Source: Agarophyton chilense
Taxonomy: Eukaryota; Rhodophyta; Florideophyceae; Gracilariales; Gracilariaceae
Direction: 5' to 3'
DNA length: 64,000 nucleotides
Assembly (NCBI GenBank): GCA_030374765.1
Contig: JARGXX010000099.1
Coordinates: 1,736,001-1,800,000 of the forward strand
The position numbers and the translations under genes were made by a program. Positions 8,775-18,706 of the stretch are shown here, in pieces. The first letter of the stretch is position 1, and every line of letters starts with the position of its first letter. The notes beneath the pieces were generated by a model that worked only from the letters and a program-made list of their open reading frames with translations, searched no databases and was not told where the DNA came from.

Positions 8775-11144
8775 ATGGCCGAATTGGATAGTCAGACATG
8801 GGGTCTCATCCTCAATCTTTGTGTGGGAACTGCCACCGTCCTCATCTGCCTCATCACCTTCCACATTCTTCGTCGCAGAGTTCCGTCCGTATTCGAGGCT
8901 CGACGCGCTTTAAACAATACAAACGTGCGACTGGATTACTTTGGAAACCGCGTGTACAGTCCACCTCCCCCGTCCTATGCCCTTTTTGGATGGCTCACCC
9001 CCCTCATTCATGTTCACTTGGATACGCTTGCCGCAACGCACGGTCTGGATACCGCCTTCTTTCTGCGCTATTTGAGGACCATGGCTGCTTTGTTTTTGCT
9101 CATGTTTGTACCGGCTACCGTGCTTTTGCCCATTTTCAAAACCGCTCGTTTCCTTTCCAATTCCGACGCTGATGGTGCCGTTGGCGTTCAGATGTTTTCG
9201 CTGTCCAATGTCGATCCGAACGATAAATGGAGGTTTTGGGTCGTGCTCGCAATGGATTATTTGGTTCTTATTTTCACTTGCTCTGTTATTTTTCGAGAGT
9301 TCAAAGTGTACACAAAGCATCGAAAGGCGTACCGTGCATCCGCTAATCCGTCAAATTATGCGCTCCTAGTTCAGGATATTCCCCATCAAAGTTGTAATGA
9401 ACACGCCGTCTTCGAATACTGGAACACCCTTTTGCCCAACTCGATTGCCAAAGTGTTCTTCGTGAAAAATGCTTCAAAGCTTCTTGCCAAGCATGTCAAG
9501 TTTTGGACCTCCGTCAAGAAAAGGGAACGTGCAGAGTGGGATCTTCACTTCAACCAAAAGCTCAACGGCAGGCGCCCTACGCACAAGGTCGGCTTCTGTT
9601 CGTGTTGTCGTGGTTCTTCTGTAAGAGTTGACTCCATAAATTATTGGGCCGAACAGCAACATCATTATGCAAATAAGATCACTCTCTACCAACAACCAGC
9701 CAATGCAAATCTCTGCCCGTCAACCAGGGCTGCAATCGTTATCTTCACAACTCGAAGAATCGCGAGTGAGGCCGCTCAAGTAAACTTTGCACGTGAAGCC
9801 ACAGAGTGGCGAGTCGAGCGTGCACCGGAACCAAAAGCAGTCAACTGGCCTGCATTCGCAATTCCAGCCTGGCAAACAGGCATACGAGCAATGCTTACAA
9901 TCGTGTGCTCTATGCTTCTGGTCCTGTTCTGGATCATTCCTGTCACTTTCATCATGGGTTTGACAAATCTACAAAATCTTGCAGGCATAGAAATTCGCGG
10001 CAAGAATCCGTTTTCATTTCTGGACGGCGTGGAGGATTGGCTTCCGGCGCTCAATGGATTCATCGAAAGTTTCTTGCCGGCGATTATTCTGTCAGTGTTT
10101 TTGAGCTTGATACCGACCTTCTTACGTGCATTTGTGTCAATATCCAAAGTCTCATCAATTGCCAAGATAGACATGCAAGTCCGAGATTGGTACTTTACCT
10201 TTGTTGTGTTCTCCAATTTTCTATTTGTTATTGTCGCAGGCTCGTTGTTGGACAAGCTTGCTGAAATAATCAAGGAACCTGGCCAAGCTGCCGAGTTTCT
10301 GGCGTCTTCAGCTCCAAAGCAGGGGGCATTCATGATGAACTTCATTCTTCTGAAAGCATTATCCGAAACACCGAAGGAAATCCTTCAGATCGGTCGAGTG
10401 GTCCTTCGTGCCATTTTTCTCAAATTCTTTGCGCGCACAACCCGCGAAAGGAATGATGTTGAGACGGGTTCTACCATGTTCCAATATTATCGCCATTATG
10501 CAATCGCACAACTTATTGCCCTTCTCGGTCTCATTTACAGCACGATCTCACCTTTTATCATCCCCATCACATTTACGTACTTTGCTGTCATGTACGTGGT
10601 ATGGAAGTACAACCTGTGTTTTTCGCTGCACAACGAGTACGAGGACGGTGGTCGTATGTATGGTGGAGCTCTATATGCGTTGTGGGTGAGCATGTTCTTG
10701 CATTTTGTCACCATGATTGGAATCTTTGGTGTGAATGATAACCCGGTGCAGACTGTTTTGGTAGTGCTTCCAGCAGTCATATCGGTTGTGTTCCTCTTTT
10801 TTTGTCGTCGACGGTTCCAGACAATTTGTGAGCATGGTTCAGTTCTCGAGACGCAAATTATTGTGGATGAACAAGATGGACCTGACATGATACCGGATGA
10901 ACTTGCTGCAAAATACTTACATCCTGGCTTTCAACCTTTGCCCGATCCGATAGAGAATCTCAACGGTGTTAGCGAGAAAAATGACAGAATGACTTCTGAA
11001 CTGGAGCAGGACGTAGAAATGGGCCCGATTCCCACAGTAACAAACAAGGGAACGGAACACCCTTCCCAAAATTCGGTCTCAAGCGAGGATTGGAAGGATG
11101 CAATGGGGACAGCACCTCTCGACGAGAACATCAGTTCCCCATGA
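8775..11144 (+). CDS. OSCA/TMEM63/CSC1-type mechanosensitive cation channel
   Basis: A single-exon 789-residue membrane protein, close to the 700-800 usual in the family. An N-terminal membrane helix (about residues 10-32) is followed by a loop with YFGNRVYSPPPPSYALFGW and two further helices. A cytosolic region then begins NPSNYALLVQDIP, the RRM-like domain of CSC1 proteins. From about 375 there is a block of many membrane helices, matching the conserved seven-helix core (PF02714), including AVNWPAFAIPAWQTG just before it. The tail from about 690 is acidic and polar and probably cytosolic. Family members are osmo- or stretch-gated calcium-permeable channels at the plasma membrane or internal membranes. 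The ATG at 8775 is in a good context (CCATGG). Confidence 0.93.
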   Translation: MAELDSQTWGLILNLCVGTATVLICLITFHILRRRVPSVFEARRALNNTNVRLDYFGNRVYSPPPPSYALFGWLTPLIHVHLDTLAATHGLDTAFFLRYLRTMAALFLLMFVPATVLLPIFKTARFLSNSDADGAVGVQMFSLSNVDPNDKWRFWVVLAMDYLVLIFTCSVIFREFKVYTKHRKAYRASANPSNYALLVQDIPHQSCNEHAVFEYWNTLLPNSIAKVFFVKNASKLLAKHVKFWTSVKKRERAEWDLHFNQKLNGRRPTHKVGFCSCCRGSSVRVDSINYWAEQQHHYANKITLYQQPANANLCPSTRAAIVIFTTRRIASEAAQVNFAREATEWRVERAPEPKAVNWPAFAIPAWQTGIRAMLTIVCSMLLVLFWIIPVTFIMGLTNLQNLAGIEIRGKNPFSFLDGVEDWLPALNGFIESFLPAIILSVFLSLIPTFLRAFVSISKVSSIAKIDMQVRDWYFTFVVFSNFLFVIVAGSLLDKLAEIIKEPGQAAEFLASSAPKQGAFMMNFILLKALSETPKEILQIGRVVLRAIFLKFFARTTRERNDVETGSTMFQYYRHYAIAQLIALLGLIYSTISPFIIPITFTYFAVMYVVWKYNLCFSLHNEYEDGGRMYGGALYALWVSMFLHFVTMIGIFGVNDNPVQTVLVVLPAVISVVFLFFCRRRFQTICEHGSVLETQIIVDEQDGPDMIPDELAAKYLHPGFQPLPDPIENLNGVSEKNDRMTSELEQDVEMGPIPTVTNKGTEHPSQNSVSSEDWKDAMGTAPLDENISSP

Positions 11145-11854
11145 TCAAAAAGGGAAGAGCTGTGAACCACAGCGAACAGCAAAAGTACAAGAGAATGAAA
11201 CGAGCAAGCGTGACAAAGTCCAAGAGAATATCCTTCATATCCCGGACTCTTATCCATTATTTTTGAATGTGACCCGGACTTTGAGAGTGTCGAAGTGGTA
11301 CATCTCCTGGATATACAATGACCTGGCGTTATCAACAAACATATTGCAGTTGTTCCTGTTCGAGATTCTCCGTTTGTGGAACCCCACCTCCAAGTGTACA
11401 GGAATTCCCCAGGTGTTGTTTGTGAGAACAAAGTCACGGGCTCACGAAGGAGTTGCGTTTTTGAGGTGTACAGAACAAGCAGAACTCAAATCTAAAGACT
11501 TGATACACACAACCAACCAAGTATAATGAGCATGACTGCCTCACAGCTGCAGCTCTTAACATCCTACTCATACTCACTCCCCTTTCTCAATAAACTGATA
11601 CTCACTTCTCGAAACCATAATAATTCTTCCCGGGGCTTCGCGACGGCTGCTCGGTACTATGGAGCCAAAATCCAAAACGACCTTGTCCTCCCTTTGATAC
11701 AACTGCCCATTCCCTCTAGCTAGCTAGAGGGAACAGAGAACAACAGCGCGATTCATTCACAACCAAATTCTCTGCATGGGGGGAACACTCCTCGCAGTCT
11801 GTCCCTGTCCCGATCAAGATTTTTCGTTACCCAAACTGCTGCAAAATAACATCA
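11145..11854. other. Intergenic region between two convergent genes
   Basis: This 0.71 kb region holds the 3' ends of the OSCA-like gene (+) and the glycosyltransferase gene (-). Its one clear feature is a perfect 24-bp palindrome at 11710-11733. No gene is supported. Confidence 0.5.
11710..11733. repeat. Perfect 24-bp palindrome
   Basis: The half-site TTCCCTCTAGCT is followed immediately by its exact reverse complement, with no loop. It lies between converging genes and could act as a hairpin in either 3' UTR, as a cruciform or as a dyad binding site. Confidence 0.85.
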
Positions 11855-13954
11855 TTAGTACGGGTAAGTCTTAAAATTATACTGTAAAGCCTCGTGGACA
11901 TTGCCCATGTGGCATGTCTTGTTGTCCGAGTGCAAGAACCAATGACCGAATGTTATGGCTCTTGCTTTCTTCTTCTCCGTTCCTGAAATAAAGTTATTGT
12001 TGATGACTACTGGCCGTCTCGACTCCAATGTATTGTACATTCCGGAATACCATGAGCCCCCGACGAAAAGCTCAGCGTTCAAGAGCCCAAGAGCGACAGG
12101 AAAGTCTCGAATAAATGCCGAGTTGAAAAGGAGAAGATCACTTAGATGATGCTGGTCATGTTTAACGAAAGTCGAGGCGTGAATATCCATCTCGTCCACT
12201 TTCTTAAGATCATAATCATTTTTGAATTGCGTATACACTTCACTCCACATACGGCGAGTTGGTAAAATAGATCGCAACATTATCGTATTTCCAGCCACAT
12301 TGTGCTGTGTATCAAGGGTTCCAACCATGTCTGAGCCGGCCTCGAGTTCTTTTTCAATGTAATCAAACGGATTCTGTAGCCATACCTGATCTGTTTCAAA
12401 TAGAAACACGTCAATGCCACGGTCAAGCAAATCGCGAATCAGACGAGTTCGCATGAGCATGAGCTTCCAATAGGCTGGTTGACCGTATATGATGTTCTGA
12501 GAGTCCATATTGTCCGCGTTCAGAGCGTCCAATATATCAATTGTTTCCCCGATTCCAATTTCCCGCAGTTCCCGCTTGGACATTTCGTCGAGAGTGATCC
12601 AAATGATGTTTGGGGGAACGAAGCCTCCGCCCTGAACATTGCACAACCAGCTTCGAGTCAGTTGCATGAACTTGTGATTAATGATCGTTAGAGACACCAT
12701 TTTAGGGCTCTGACTGACAATTTTCTTCAAGGCATTGAAATATCCCGTTCCTAAATCGCCGTCGACAGGCTCATACCATACTCTGCCAACGCTCAATACA
12801 TCTCCGTGTGATGTGGAATAAAGACCTAGAGTAGAATCATTGGCAACGGACTGCAGCGACAGAGCAGGGTACTCAGACTGACCAGGTAATGTAACTCCAA
12901 GATTGTTTTCTGCAGTTAAAACGCGAAGTGTATAGTTGCTGGCCCATCGTGGAAACCATCGCTCCCACAGAAGATATGGATTGTTGACGTAGGAATAATC
13001 CTTTCCGACAACTTTTCCAAATTGAATTAAGCGTTTATCCCGTGCATTCTTGTTGGATCCCTTCCAAAACGCTGGAACTGAACTGAGTGAATCCCATGTG
13101 TGTGGCCATGAAACCCATTCTCTCCTCCGATTGGAAAACCAGTGAGAAAAAAACTGCCATGTGTCGAGCCCATGCGCACGGATTGGTGAAAAAGCGCAAG
13201 TAGTGTTCAGAGAGCCTACAGGCATGGACCACCATGGAGAATAACCACCCTCGCCGTGGCACCCAATTACAGCGCCGCCGATATCCTGCCGCCCACCATC
13301 TACATACAGTCGGTTTGTGGCTTGGTGTGCTAACTCAAACCAGGAAAGGGCTCGGTTGGTAAATTTGACGCCACTGCGCAAAAATACGATCTTGGTACTG
13401 TTTGCGACATCACGAAGCGATAAATCTGCCCACATTCGAGCACCTTGATGCAAATGAACTTCCACGGCGCATGCACTGCCGCGCCCGACGCAGGAGCCAT
13501 GATAAAGGGCTAGTGCATTGAAGTCAGGTTCGGTGAGGGCATAGAGTCTATGCACGCATGTATTGCTTGGAAGGTTAAGTCTCGAAAGACCTATCAACGA
13601 TGAATGTGCCGTAGATGAATTGACTAATGAGATGAACATGTAGTTCGGTGCCATAGCTACCAATGGGTGTTTTGCAATGTGACATTTGGCACGTGGTTGT
13701 GCAAGATTCGCTGCGCGTCTCAAAAGCGTGGCAAGCCAAGATGAACATAAGAAAACGATTACAAATGCAAGCAGTGCGAGGATGAGCAGAATGGCGGCGA
13801 TGAATCTTCGACGAAGTGTGCGGTCGCGTCGCGGACTTTTACGAAGACTGCGCATATTTCGGTGAGTGTCAGCAGGAGAACGTGAAGAGGTAGAAGGGAG
13901 CATCACGCTTGCCCCACTCGAACGCGAAGCAAGTTTTGTTCTATTGGTCGTCAT
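11855..13954 (-). CDS. Type II membrane glycosyltransferase (nucleotide-diphospho-sugar transferase, GT77-like)
   Basis: A 699-residue single-exon protein. A basic Ser/Arg-rich cytosolic tail (1-50) precedes one membrane helix (about 51-73, FIAAILLILALLAFVIVFL), giving a Golgi type II topology. The C-terminal catalytic part carries FETDQVWLQNP, the DxD-type metal and nucleotide-sugar site, followed by GSDMVGTLD and an N-rich block, as in PF03407 proteins such as plant RRA, XEG113 and RGXT enzymes. The 300-residue middle region has many Cys, Trp and N-glycosylation-like NxS/T sites and is not recognised; it may be a lumenal accessory domain. A role in cell-wall polysaccharide or extensin-type glycosylation is inferred from the family. 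The donor and acceptor are unknown. The nicotinamidase gene is divergent from it across 1.2 kb. Confidence 0.85.
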   Translation of the reverse strand: MTTNRTKLASRSSGASVMLPSTSSRSPADTHRNMRSLRKSPRRDRTLRRRFIAAILLILALLAFVIVFLCSSWLATLLRRAANLAQPRAKCHIAKHPLVAMAPNYMFISLVNSSTAHSSLIGLSRLNLPSNTCVHRLYALTEPDFNALALYHGSCVGRGSACAVEVHLHQGARMWADLSLRDVANSTKIVFLRSGVKFTNRALSWFELAHQATNRLYVDGGRQDIGGAVIGCHGEGGYSPWWSMPVGSLNTTCAFSPIRAHGLDTWQFFSHWFSNRRREWVSWPHTWDSLSSVPAFWKGSNKNARDKRLIQFGKVVGKDYSYVNNPYLLWERWFPRWASNYTLRVLTAENNLGVTLPGQSEYPALSLQSVANDSTLGLYSTSHGDVLSVGRVWYEPVDGDLGTGYFNALKKIVSQSPKMVSLTIINHKFMQLTRSWLCNVQGGGFVPPNIIWITLDEMSKRELREIGIGETIDILDALNADNMDSQNIIYGQPAYWKLMLMRTRLIRDLLDRGIDVFLFETDQVWLQNPFDYIEKELEAGSDMVGTLDTQHNVAGNTIMLRSILPTRRMWSEVYTQFKNDYDLKKVDEMDIHASTFVKHDQHHLSDLLLFNSAFIRDFPVALGLLNAELFVGGSWYSGMYNTLESRRPVVINNNFISGTEKKKARAITFGHWFLHSDNKTCHMGNVHEALQYNFKTYPY

Positions 13955-15141
13955 GAGGGACGTCAGTGTTCGTGCTACGGTTCAGTTTCATACACAGAGG
14001 ACGGAAAAACATGGCATGTGAAGTGCAAGTGCTACAACGGTCAAGTGTTGTTAAATTTTGTGCCATCTGAGCGGCGAGGAGTGCGGGGGGGACTAGTGAT
14101 ACCTTCTTCGACGGCAACCCCTTAGTGGGACAACGGCAATGAATGCGACGACGCGGCGCAGTAAGCTATTTATGAGGATGCAATACGGGACCGGAAGGAT
14201 TCGACGTCGGGGGCCGGACGGGCCGAGACAAATTGCGTTCTGAACAGCGGCATGTGTACACTCGAGTGCAGTGCGGCGTGACTACGGCGTTACTTGAACC
14301 TTTAACGTGTGCCGCTTGTGCAATACTATGCGTTTTGGACAGTATGCAGTGCATACTATGCACCGTGAGACGTCTAGTTGCAATCCTATCCCTCCTGAAA
14401 GCGAGCGTGCCCTCGCACTGCAGGTTTCAAGCGTCTCTTGGACGACACGCCAGCACGCCTTGACGATAGCATTTACTTGCAACATGTCACCACACCGTCG
14501 CCATCAATTGTAGACGGCTTGCCTGTGCCGCCACTCGCAAAGACTCCGTCTCACACCGATCTATCGCCGCCTGACTCTGCATCACCACTCTCTAGTTCTG
14601 AGGATGCAGCTGTCCACCCCGTCGGACTTCTTGAGTAAGAATCTCTGCATCTTCAGCCATGTACAGTACGAAGGTACATTTCACAGTGCATAGTATTCAC
14701 GATTTTACAAAAGTATCTACGGTCTGTACGACGTATTGACGGTACGACGTATTGACGGCGCTTTTATCGCTCACGAGATGCCTACTGTAAAGCACGGTGG
14801 AGATGCACACATCACTTTCTGCCAGTTCCATAAAAACCAACGCGCAGATCATGTGCCGCCAAATATCTACTTTGCTCAGTTATCGTTTTTTGACGGAGTG
14901 GAAAACCAGAGTATGCAGACGCTGGCCCGGAGTTGCTGCCGATAGCATAAGCGATGGTATCGACACTGCCATCCTTCAAGGCCCTTCAACCCCGCACGAC
15001 ACCGCCGCTTTTCGCCCTTTGCACGACAATCATACATTAGCACCAAGTGCACTGCATGACCGCCAACTTCTCACAAGCTACATCACTCTGCAGTAGGAAC
15101 AAATAATCATTAGCCTTTCAACCCTTGCATCCAACACCATC
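13955..15141. promoter_or_regulatory. Divergent intergenic region with a 16-bp tandem duplication
   Basis: This 1.19 kb region separates the glycosyltransferase (-) and nicotinamidase (+) starts. It contains an exact 2 x 16 bp duplication at 14726-14757. A Ser/Pro-rich open frame at about 14440-14638 has no good start and no recognisable domain, so it is not called as a gene. Confidence 0.5.
14726..14757 (+). repeat. Tandem duplication, 2 x 16 bp
   Basis: GTACGACGTATTGACG occurs twice in a row without change, 385-416 nt upstream of the nicotinamidase ATG. Confidence 0.92.
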
Positions 15142-15982
15142 ATGACCACTTCGCATAGCGCCCTCCTCATTATTGATGTCCAGAACGACTTTCTTCCCAC
15201 AGGAAGCCTTCCCGTGCTTGAGGGCGATCATGTCATCCCGGTAATTAACAGCCTCACTACCAAAACCCCTTTCCTCGGTGCTGTGTACTTGTCAAAGGAC
15301 TGGCACCCCTCCAACCATACTTCCTTTGCCAGCAATCACCCGCACAAACAACCGTTTGAGACAATTCAGATCCAAATAGATGGCGCCCAATACGATCAGG
15401 TTCTCTGGCCTGACCACTGCGTACAGCACTCCGACGGCGCGGCGTTTGCCCCTAACCTGGCCATCCCCGATGGTGCTGTCACGATCCTCAAAGGAATGGA
15501 TGCTCGCTTCGACTCATACTCAGCCTTTTATGACAATGCCAAAAAGACACAGACCAAACTTGATGACCTGTTAAAGAAGAACAACGTACGTACTCTATAT
15601 GTATGTGGACTTGCGCTTGATGTCTGTGTGCAATTCACTGTGCTGGATGCCATCACCCTCGGGTATGACACCGTAATTATCCTTGATGCATGTGTAAGTT
15701 CCCTCTTCTCCGATTCGGGGCGGACATTTCCAATCAAGTTTTCCGCTCCGTAATACAGCTGTATTGCGCACGCACACTTCGGCAAAGAGCCTGATTCTAC
15801 AGACTTGTCCGGTTCCAATCAAATTTACGTCCATCATTAACACAAATTCTATCTACTGTGAACACCAATCCCAAAAATACCAGAGAGGTCTGTCACCCGA
15901 ATCAAATGCCCGTGCCATATCCAAAATGGAGGCTGCTGGTGCAAACATTATCACAGCAGCAGAGCTAGAGCAGTACACATGA
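15142..15982 (+). CDS. Nicotinamidase (isochorismatase-like hydrolase)
   Basis: Two exons, 15142-15693 and 15884-15982, encode 216 residues, the usual size for PncA/Pnc1. The enzyme converts nicotinamide to nicotinic acid and ammonia in NAD salvage. The catalytic triad is visible: D12 in LIIDVQNDF, K117 in TILKGMD and C162 in GLALDVCVQ. The metal site is D53, H55 and H59 in DWHPSNH, with H92 in WPDHC. Splicing joins LDAC to RGLSPES, restoring the canonical DACRGxSPE ending, which strongly supports the intron. Reading through the intron would give an early stop without this block. The ATG at 15142 directly precedes the conserved N-terminal strand, so a cytosolic enzyme is likely. Confidence 0.95.
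15694..15883 (+). other. Intron of the nicotinamidase gene
   Basis: A 190-nt intron with GTAAGT at the donor and CAG at the acceptor, phase 0, between the codon for Cys184 and the following Arg codon. Its removal rebuilds a conserved family motif. Confidence 0.92.
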
Positions 15983-16256
15983 AAAGCTCACGGGATGCCA
16001 ATGCCTCAGCCGCCTCCTCAAGACTGTATATCGATACTAGTGCCACAACCAAACCGGATATCGATCGCATCCAGACAGCGGCGCAGGCGAGAAAACGTTC
16101 GTCGCCTGAGCATGCATGCCGTGACGCAATCGGTAAACCACTCACCTATCGCAAATATTTCGCGCGGTAGAAAACGTTTTTCATGCAGAGACCAAAGCAG
16201 CGCACAAGCGACACTGCAGATATGCCTAAGTGAAGACAAATACATACAGTCTGGCG

Positions 16257-17258
16257 CTACGTGCTTGATTGTAGCTCACTTATCTTTTGACAGAGATTCT
16301 CATCAAAAGCTCTTGCGTCCTCAATCATGTTCATAACAAACGCGGTAATCTTTCCTAGCATAAGCAAGGCAAAGCTGGAATTGGGGTCCCAATGAAGCAT
16401 CGAAGGTGCCACACACTTTGCCAAGCAATGAGCATTCATCTTTGACACTTCGACGTTGGCCGAAACGCGCCCCAACAACCTCATAAATCTGGCCAAAATG
16501 TACGCGCGCCTTGGCGACGAGATGCGCACGGTGGCGTCTACTGTGCGTGCAAGATGAGACTCGCGATAGGTGGCGGCTGTTTTGAACACAGAAGCTTTTT
16601 GTGAATCGTCAGTGGGTTGTGATTCAATGTATGCCCGCAGACATTCCTTTGCCACAAGCGGTTCATTGGCGTGGCGAATTTGCGCCTTGATGACACCAGC
16701 TGCGACGTGTGGATCTGTATTTGACGGAAGTCCGACCCCGATGTCCACATGCATGTTTCGGACGAGATCATCTACAGCGCTGACCGCAAAGAGAGTGCGT
16801 TCACCGAGCCCATTCAGTTCGAGGAAGTCAATACAAGCGAGAATGAGCCATTCCATATGCGATGTCCATGGATGCCGTTCAGGTTGTACAGAAAGGTTGT
16901 CCGGGTAGTACTCCCGTCTCGGACGGGTAACCTGACTAGAAACATGTCTAGCGGACGGACGTCGGGATGGCTTTGAAGATCCGAAACACAGACACCCAGG
17001 CTCGACGGGGGCGTCGTACTGAGGAGAAGGGCGCGGGGGAAGGGAAGTTGGCGCAAGAGAATGGGGGGTTTGTCTGGCCATGTTGGCAGCCGGTTGCATC
17101 CGCATGAAGGCGTTAAGCGCCTCAGCACGCGCAATGAGGCTGGTACCGTTGTCGACAATTCCAGTTCCGCCGCCACCCATCATGCCAGCCATCATATCCT
17201 CCTGACGAACGATGGCAGGGTCGCCGAATTGGTCTGCGTGAGGGCCAGCCGTCGCCAT
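16257..17258 (-). CDS. RhoGAP-domain protein lacking the usual arginine finger
   Basis: A single-exon 333-residue protein. Residues 1-115 are low-complexity, Met/Gly/Pro-rich and probably disordered. A RhoGAP fold follows from about 130, recognisable by LNGLGERTLFAVSA, DPHVAAGVIKAQIRHANEPLV and KMNAHCLAKCVAPSML. These correspond to the family blocks EGIFRVSG, HVVAGLLKLYLRELPEPL and KMTxxNLAxVFGPNL. The residue in the arginine-finger position is A158, and the late Asn of the PNL block is Ser. K191 of the second block is kept. By family knowledge, loss of the finger usually abolishes GTPase stimulation, so this may bind Rho without activating hydrolysis, or R154 nearby may substitute. It stands head-to-head with a Rho GTPase gene 0.8 kb away, its likely partner. 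Confidence 0.82.
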   Translation of the reverse strand: MATAGPHADQFGDPAIVRQEDMMAGMMGGGGTGIVDNGTSLIARAEALNAFMRMQPAANMARQTPHSLAPTSLPPRPSPQYDAPVEPGCLCFGSSKPSRRPSARHVSSQVTRPRREYYPDNLSVQPERHPWTSHMEWLILACIDFLELNGLGERTLFAVSAVDDLVRNMHVDIGVGLPSNTDPHVAAGVIKAQIRHANEPLVAKECLRAYIESQPTDDSQKASVFKTAATYRESHLARTVDATVRISSPRRAYILARFMRLLGRVSANVEVSKMNAHCLAKCVAPSMLHWDPNSSFALLMLGKITAFVMNMIEDARAFDENLCQKISELQSST

Positions 17259-18064
17259 TTGGTATTGGCAGCTCGAGCTTGGGTGGTGAGTGCCAAAATG
17301 AGACGAGGGAGAGAGAAAGCGGAAGCGGGAAAGTGGACGATAATTTTTTGTCTAAGGTGCGCGAAGACGAGGCCGGCGGGTAGATGAGGGGTTAATGGAA
17401 GGCGAGGGGGGGGTTGAGGTCCTTTGGGGTACGATATGGCGTAGGGGAGGAGCGGCGCCAAGGGCCGACAGAAAAGCGTGCCCAATAGCTACCGTTGTAC
17501 AGCAGAGACCAGATATCTCTACACGAGGCAAGCAGCGCGCATCGCGCACGACGCGCGGCGGCGGGCGTAACGGGTGTGGAGCAGCAAGCGACGCTTGGTG
17601 GCAAACGGACGGCATTCGCCCGATTGCTCACGGAGCACGGCAAATTCAAAGTTTCAAAAATGGGCGGCGCGAATAATGTGCCACCTCGATTGGCCGCGGC
17701 CAATGATACGGCGCCGTTCCGTTTGAAATTTCAAATCGTGGTCTGCATCGTACCTTGGCCACCATCGTGGGTGTTGCGTTTGGACGCCGCCAGCGCACAT
17801 TTGATGGCGGCGCGTGCCGTTTACCTGCTGCTGATCTTCCGCCGCTGGCCAGCTCCTTAGCTCGTCTACTTGCCTGTCTGCTGCGCTCTCACCTCTCTCT
17901 TCCTACCCCGTACTTGTGCACTAACCCGTCTGCAAAGTTGAATCTTGTATCCTTCGTAATCCTCTCTGTTCTTCCTCCCGCTCTGCTGCAGCATCGCATC
18001 CAAGATTTGCCACTATCTTCACACTTAGCTCTTTAAAGCTTTTTCATCTCCATCTACAATTCAA
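17259..18064. promoter_or_regulatory. Divergent promoter region of the RhoGAP-like and Rho genes
   Basis: An 0.81 kb head-to-head intergenic region. Near 17674-17740 it has CGATTGGCCGCGGCCAATGAT, which contains two opposed ATTGG/CCAAT boxes about a GC core, a plausible dyad CCAAT element. The last 150 nt before the Rho ATG are C/T-rich, as is common in 5' leaders here. Confidence 0.5.
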
Positions 18065-18706
18065 ATGGCTCGCGGCGGTCACACGGCTAATCCTCATCAA
18101 AATGATGACAGCCTCGTTCGAGTGAAAACTGTTCTCGTTGGTGACGGTTCTGTCGGTAAGACCTGTATGGTCTACAGCTATGCCGAGAACAAGTTTCCCA
18201 CCGATTACGTCCCAACTGTCTTCGATACCTTCACCGCTACCGTCCACGTTGACGGCCGTCCACGCACCCTCGAGCTGCTCGACACTGCTGGACAAGAAGA
18301 CTACGAGCGCCTTCGGGCTCTCAGCTATCATGAAACCGATGTATTCATTTTGTGTTACTCCATCGTACATCGTCCCAGTTTAGAGAACATTGAGAGGCGT
18401 TGGGCACCGGAAATCAAGCGGGTGTCCCCTGGTTCCCACATGATTCTTTGTGGCTGCAAGATGGATCTTCGCCAAGACCCTGTGGAGATTGAACGTTTGA
18501 GGCAGCGTGGAGAGGCACCTCTTTCCTCTGAGGAGGGCGAAAAGGTGTCTCGAAGCATCGGAGCGGACTCGTTTTTCGAGTGTTCGGCACTCACGCAAGA
18601 GGGACTGAAAGACGTTTTTGATGAGGCCCTGTTATCGGCTTGGGACCCGTTGCCCAAGCCGAGGAGGTCGGCTGCCGCACCTACCGCATGCTGCACTATC
18701 GCATGA
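18065..18706 (+). CDS. Rho-family small GTPase
   Basis: A single-exon 213-residue protein, slightly longer than the typical 190-200. The nucleotide-binding motifs are all present: P-loop GDGSVGKT (26-33), switch I YVPTVFDTF with T51, switch II DTAGQEDY (73-80, with the catalytic Gln77), a CKMD block in place of TKxD, and ECSAL. A Rho insert helix is visible (DPVEIERLRQRGEAPLSSEEG), separating it from Ras, Rab and Arf. The C-terminus is basic-proline and ends CCTIA, so CTIA is a CaaX box predicting prenylation and membrane attachment. The role is presumably polarity, actin or NADPH-oxidase control (family knowledge). The divergent neighbour is a RhoGAP-like gene. Confidence 0.95.
   Translation: MARGGHTANPHQNDDSLVRVKTVLVGDGSVGKTCMVYSYAENKFPTDYVPTVFDTFTATVHVDGRPRTLELLDTAGQEDYERLRALSYHETDVFILCYSIVHRPSLENIERRWAPEIKRVSPGSHMILCGCKMDLRQDPVEIERLRQRGEAPLSSEEGEKVSRSIGADSFFECSALTQEGLKDVFDEALLSAWDPLPKPRRSAAAPTACCTIA

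Noticed and set aside
9776-10345. 189-residue minus-strand frame
   Set aside because: Antisense to the OSCA-like membrane core, no motif.
14438-14638. Ser/Pro-rich plus-strand frame upstream of nicotinamidase
   Set aside because: No ATG start that keeps the frame, no domain, lies in a promoter region.
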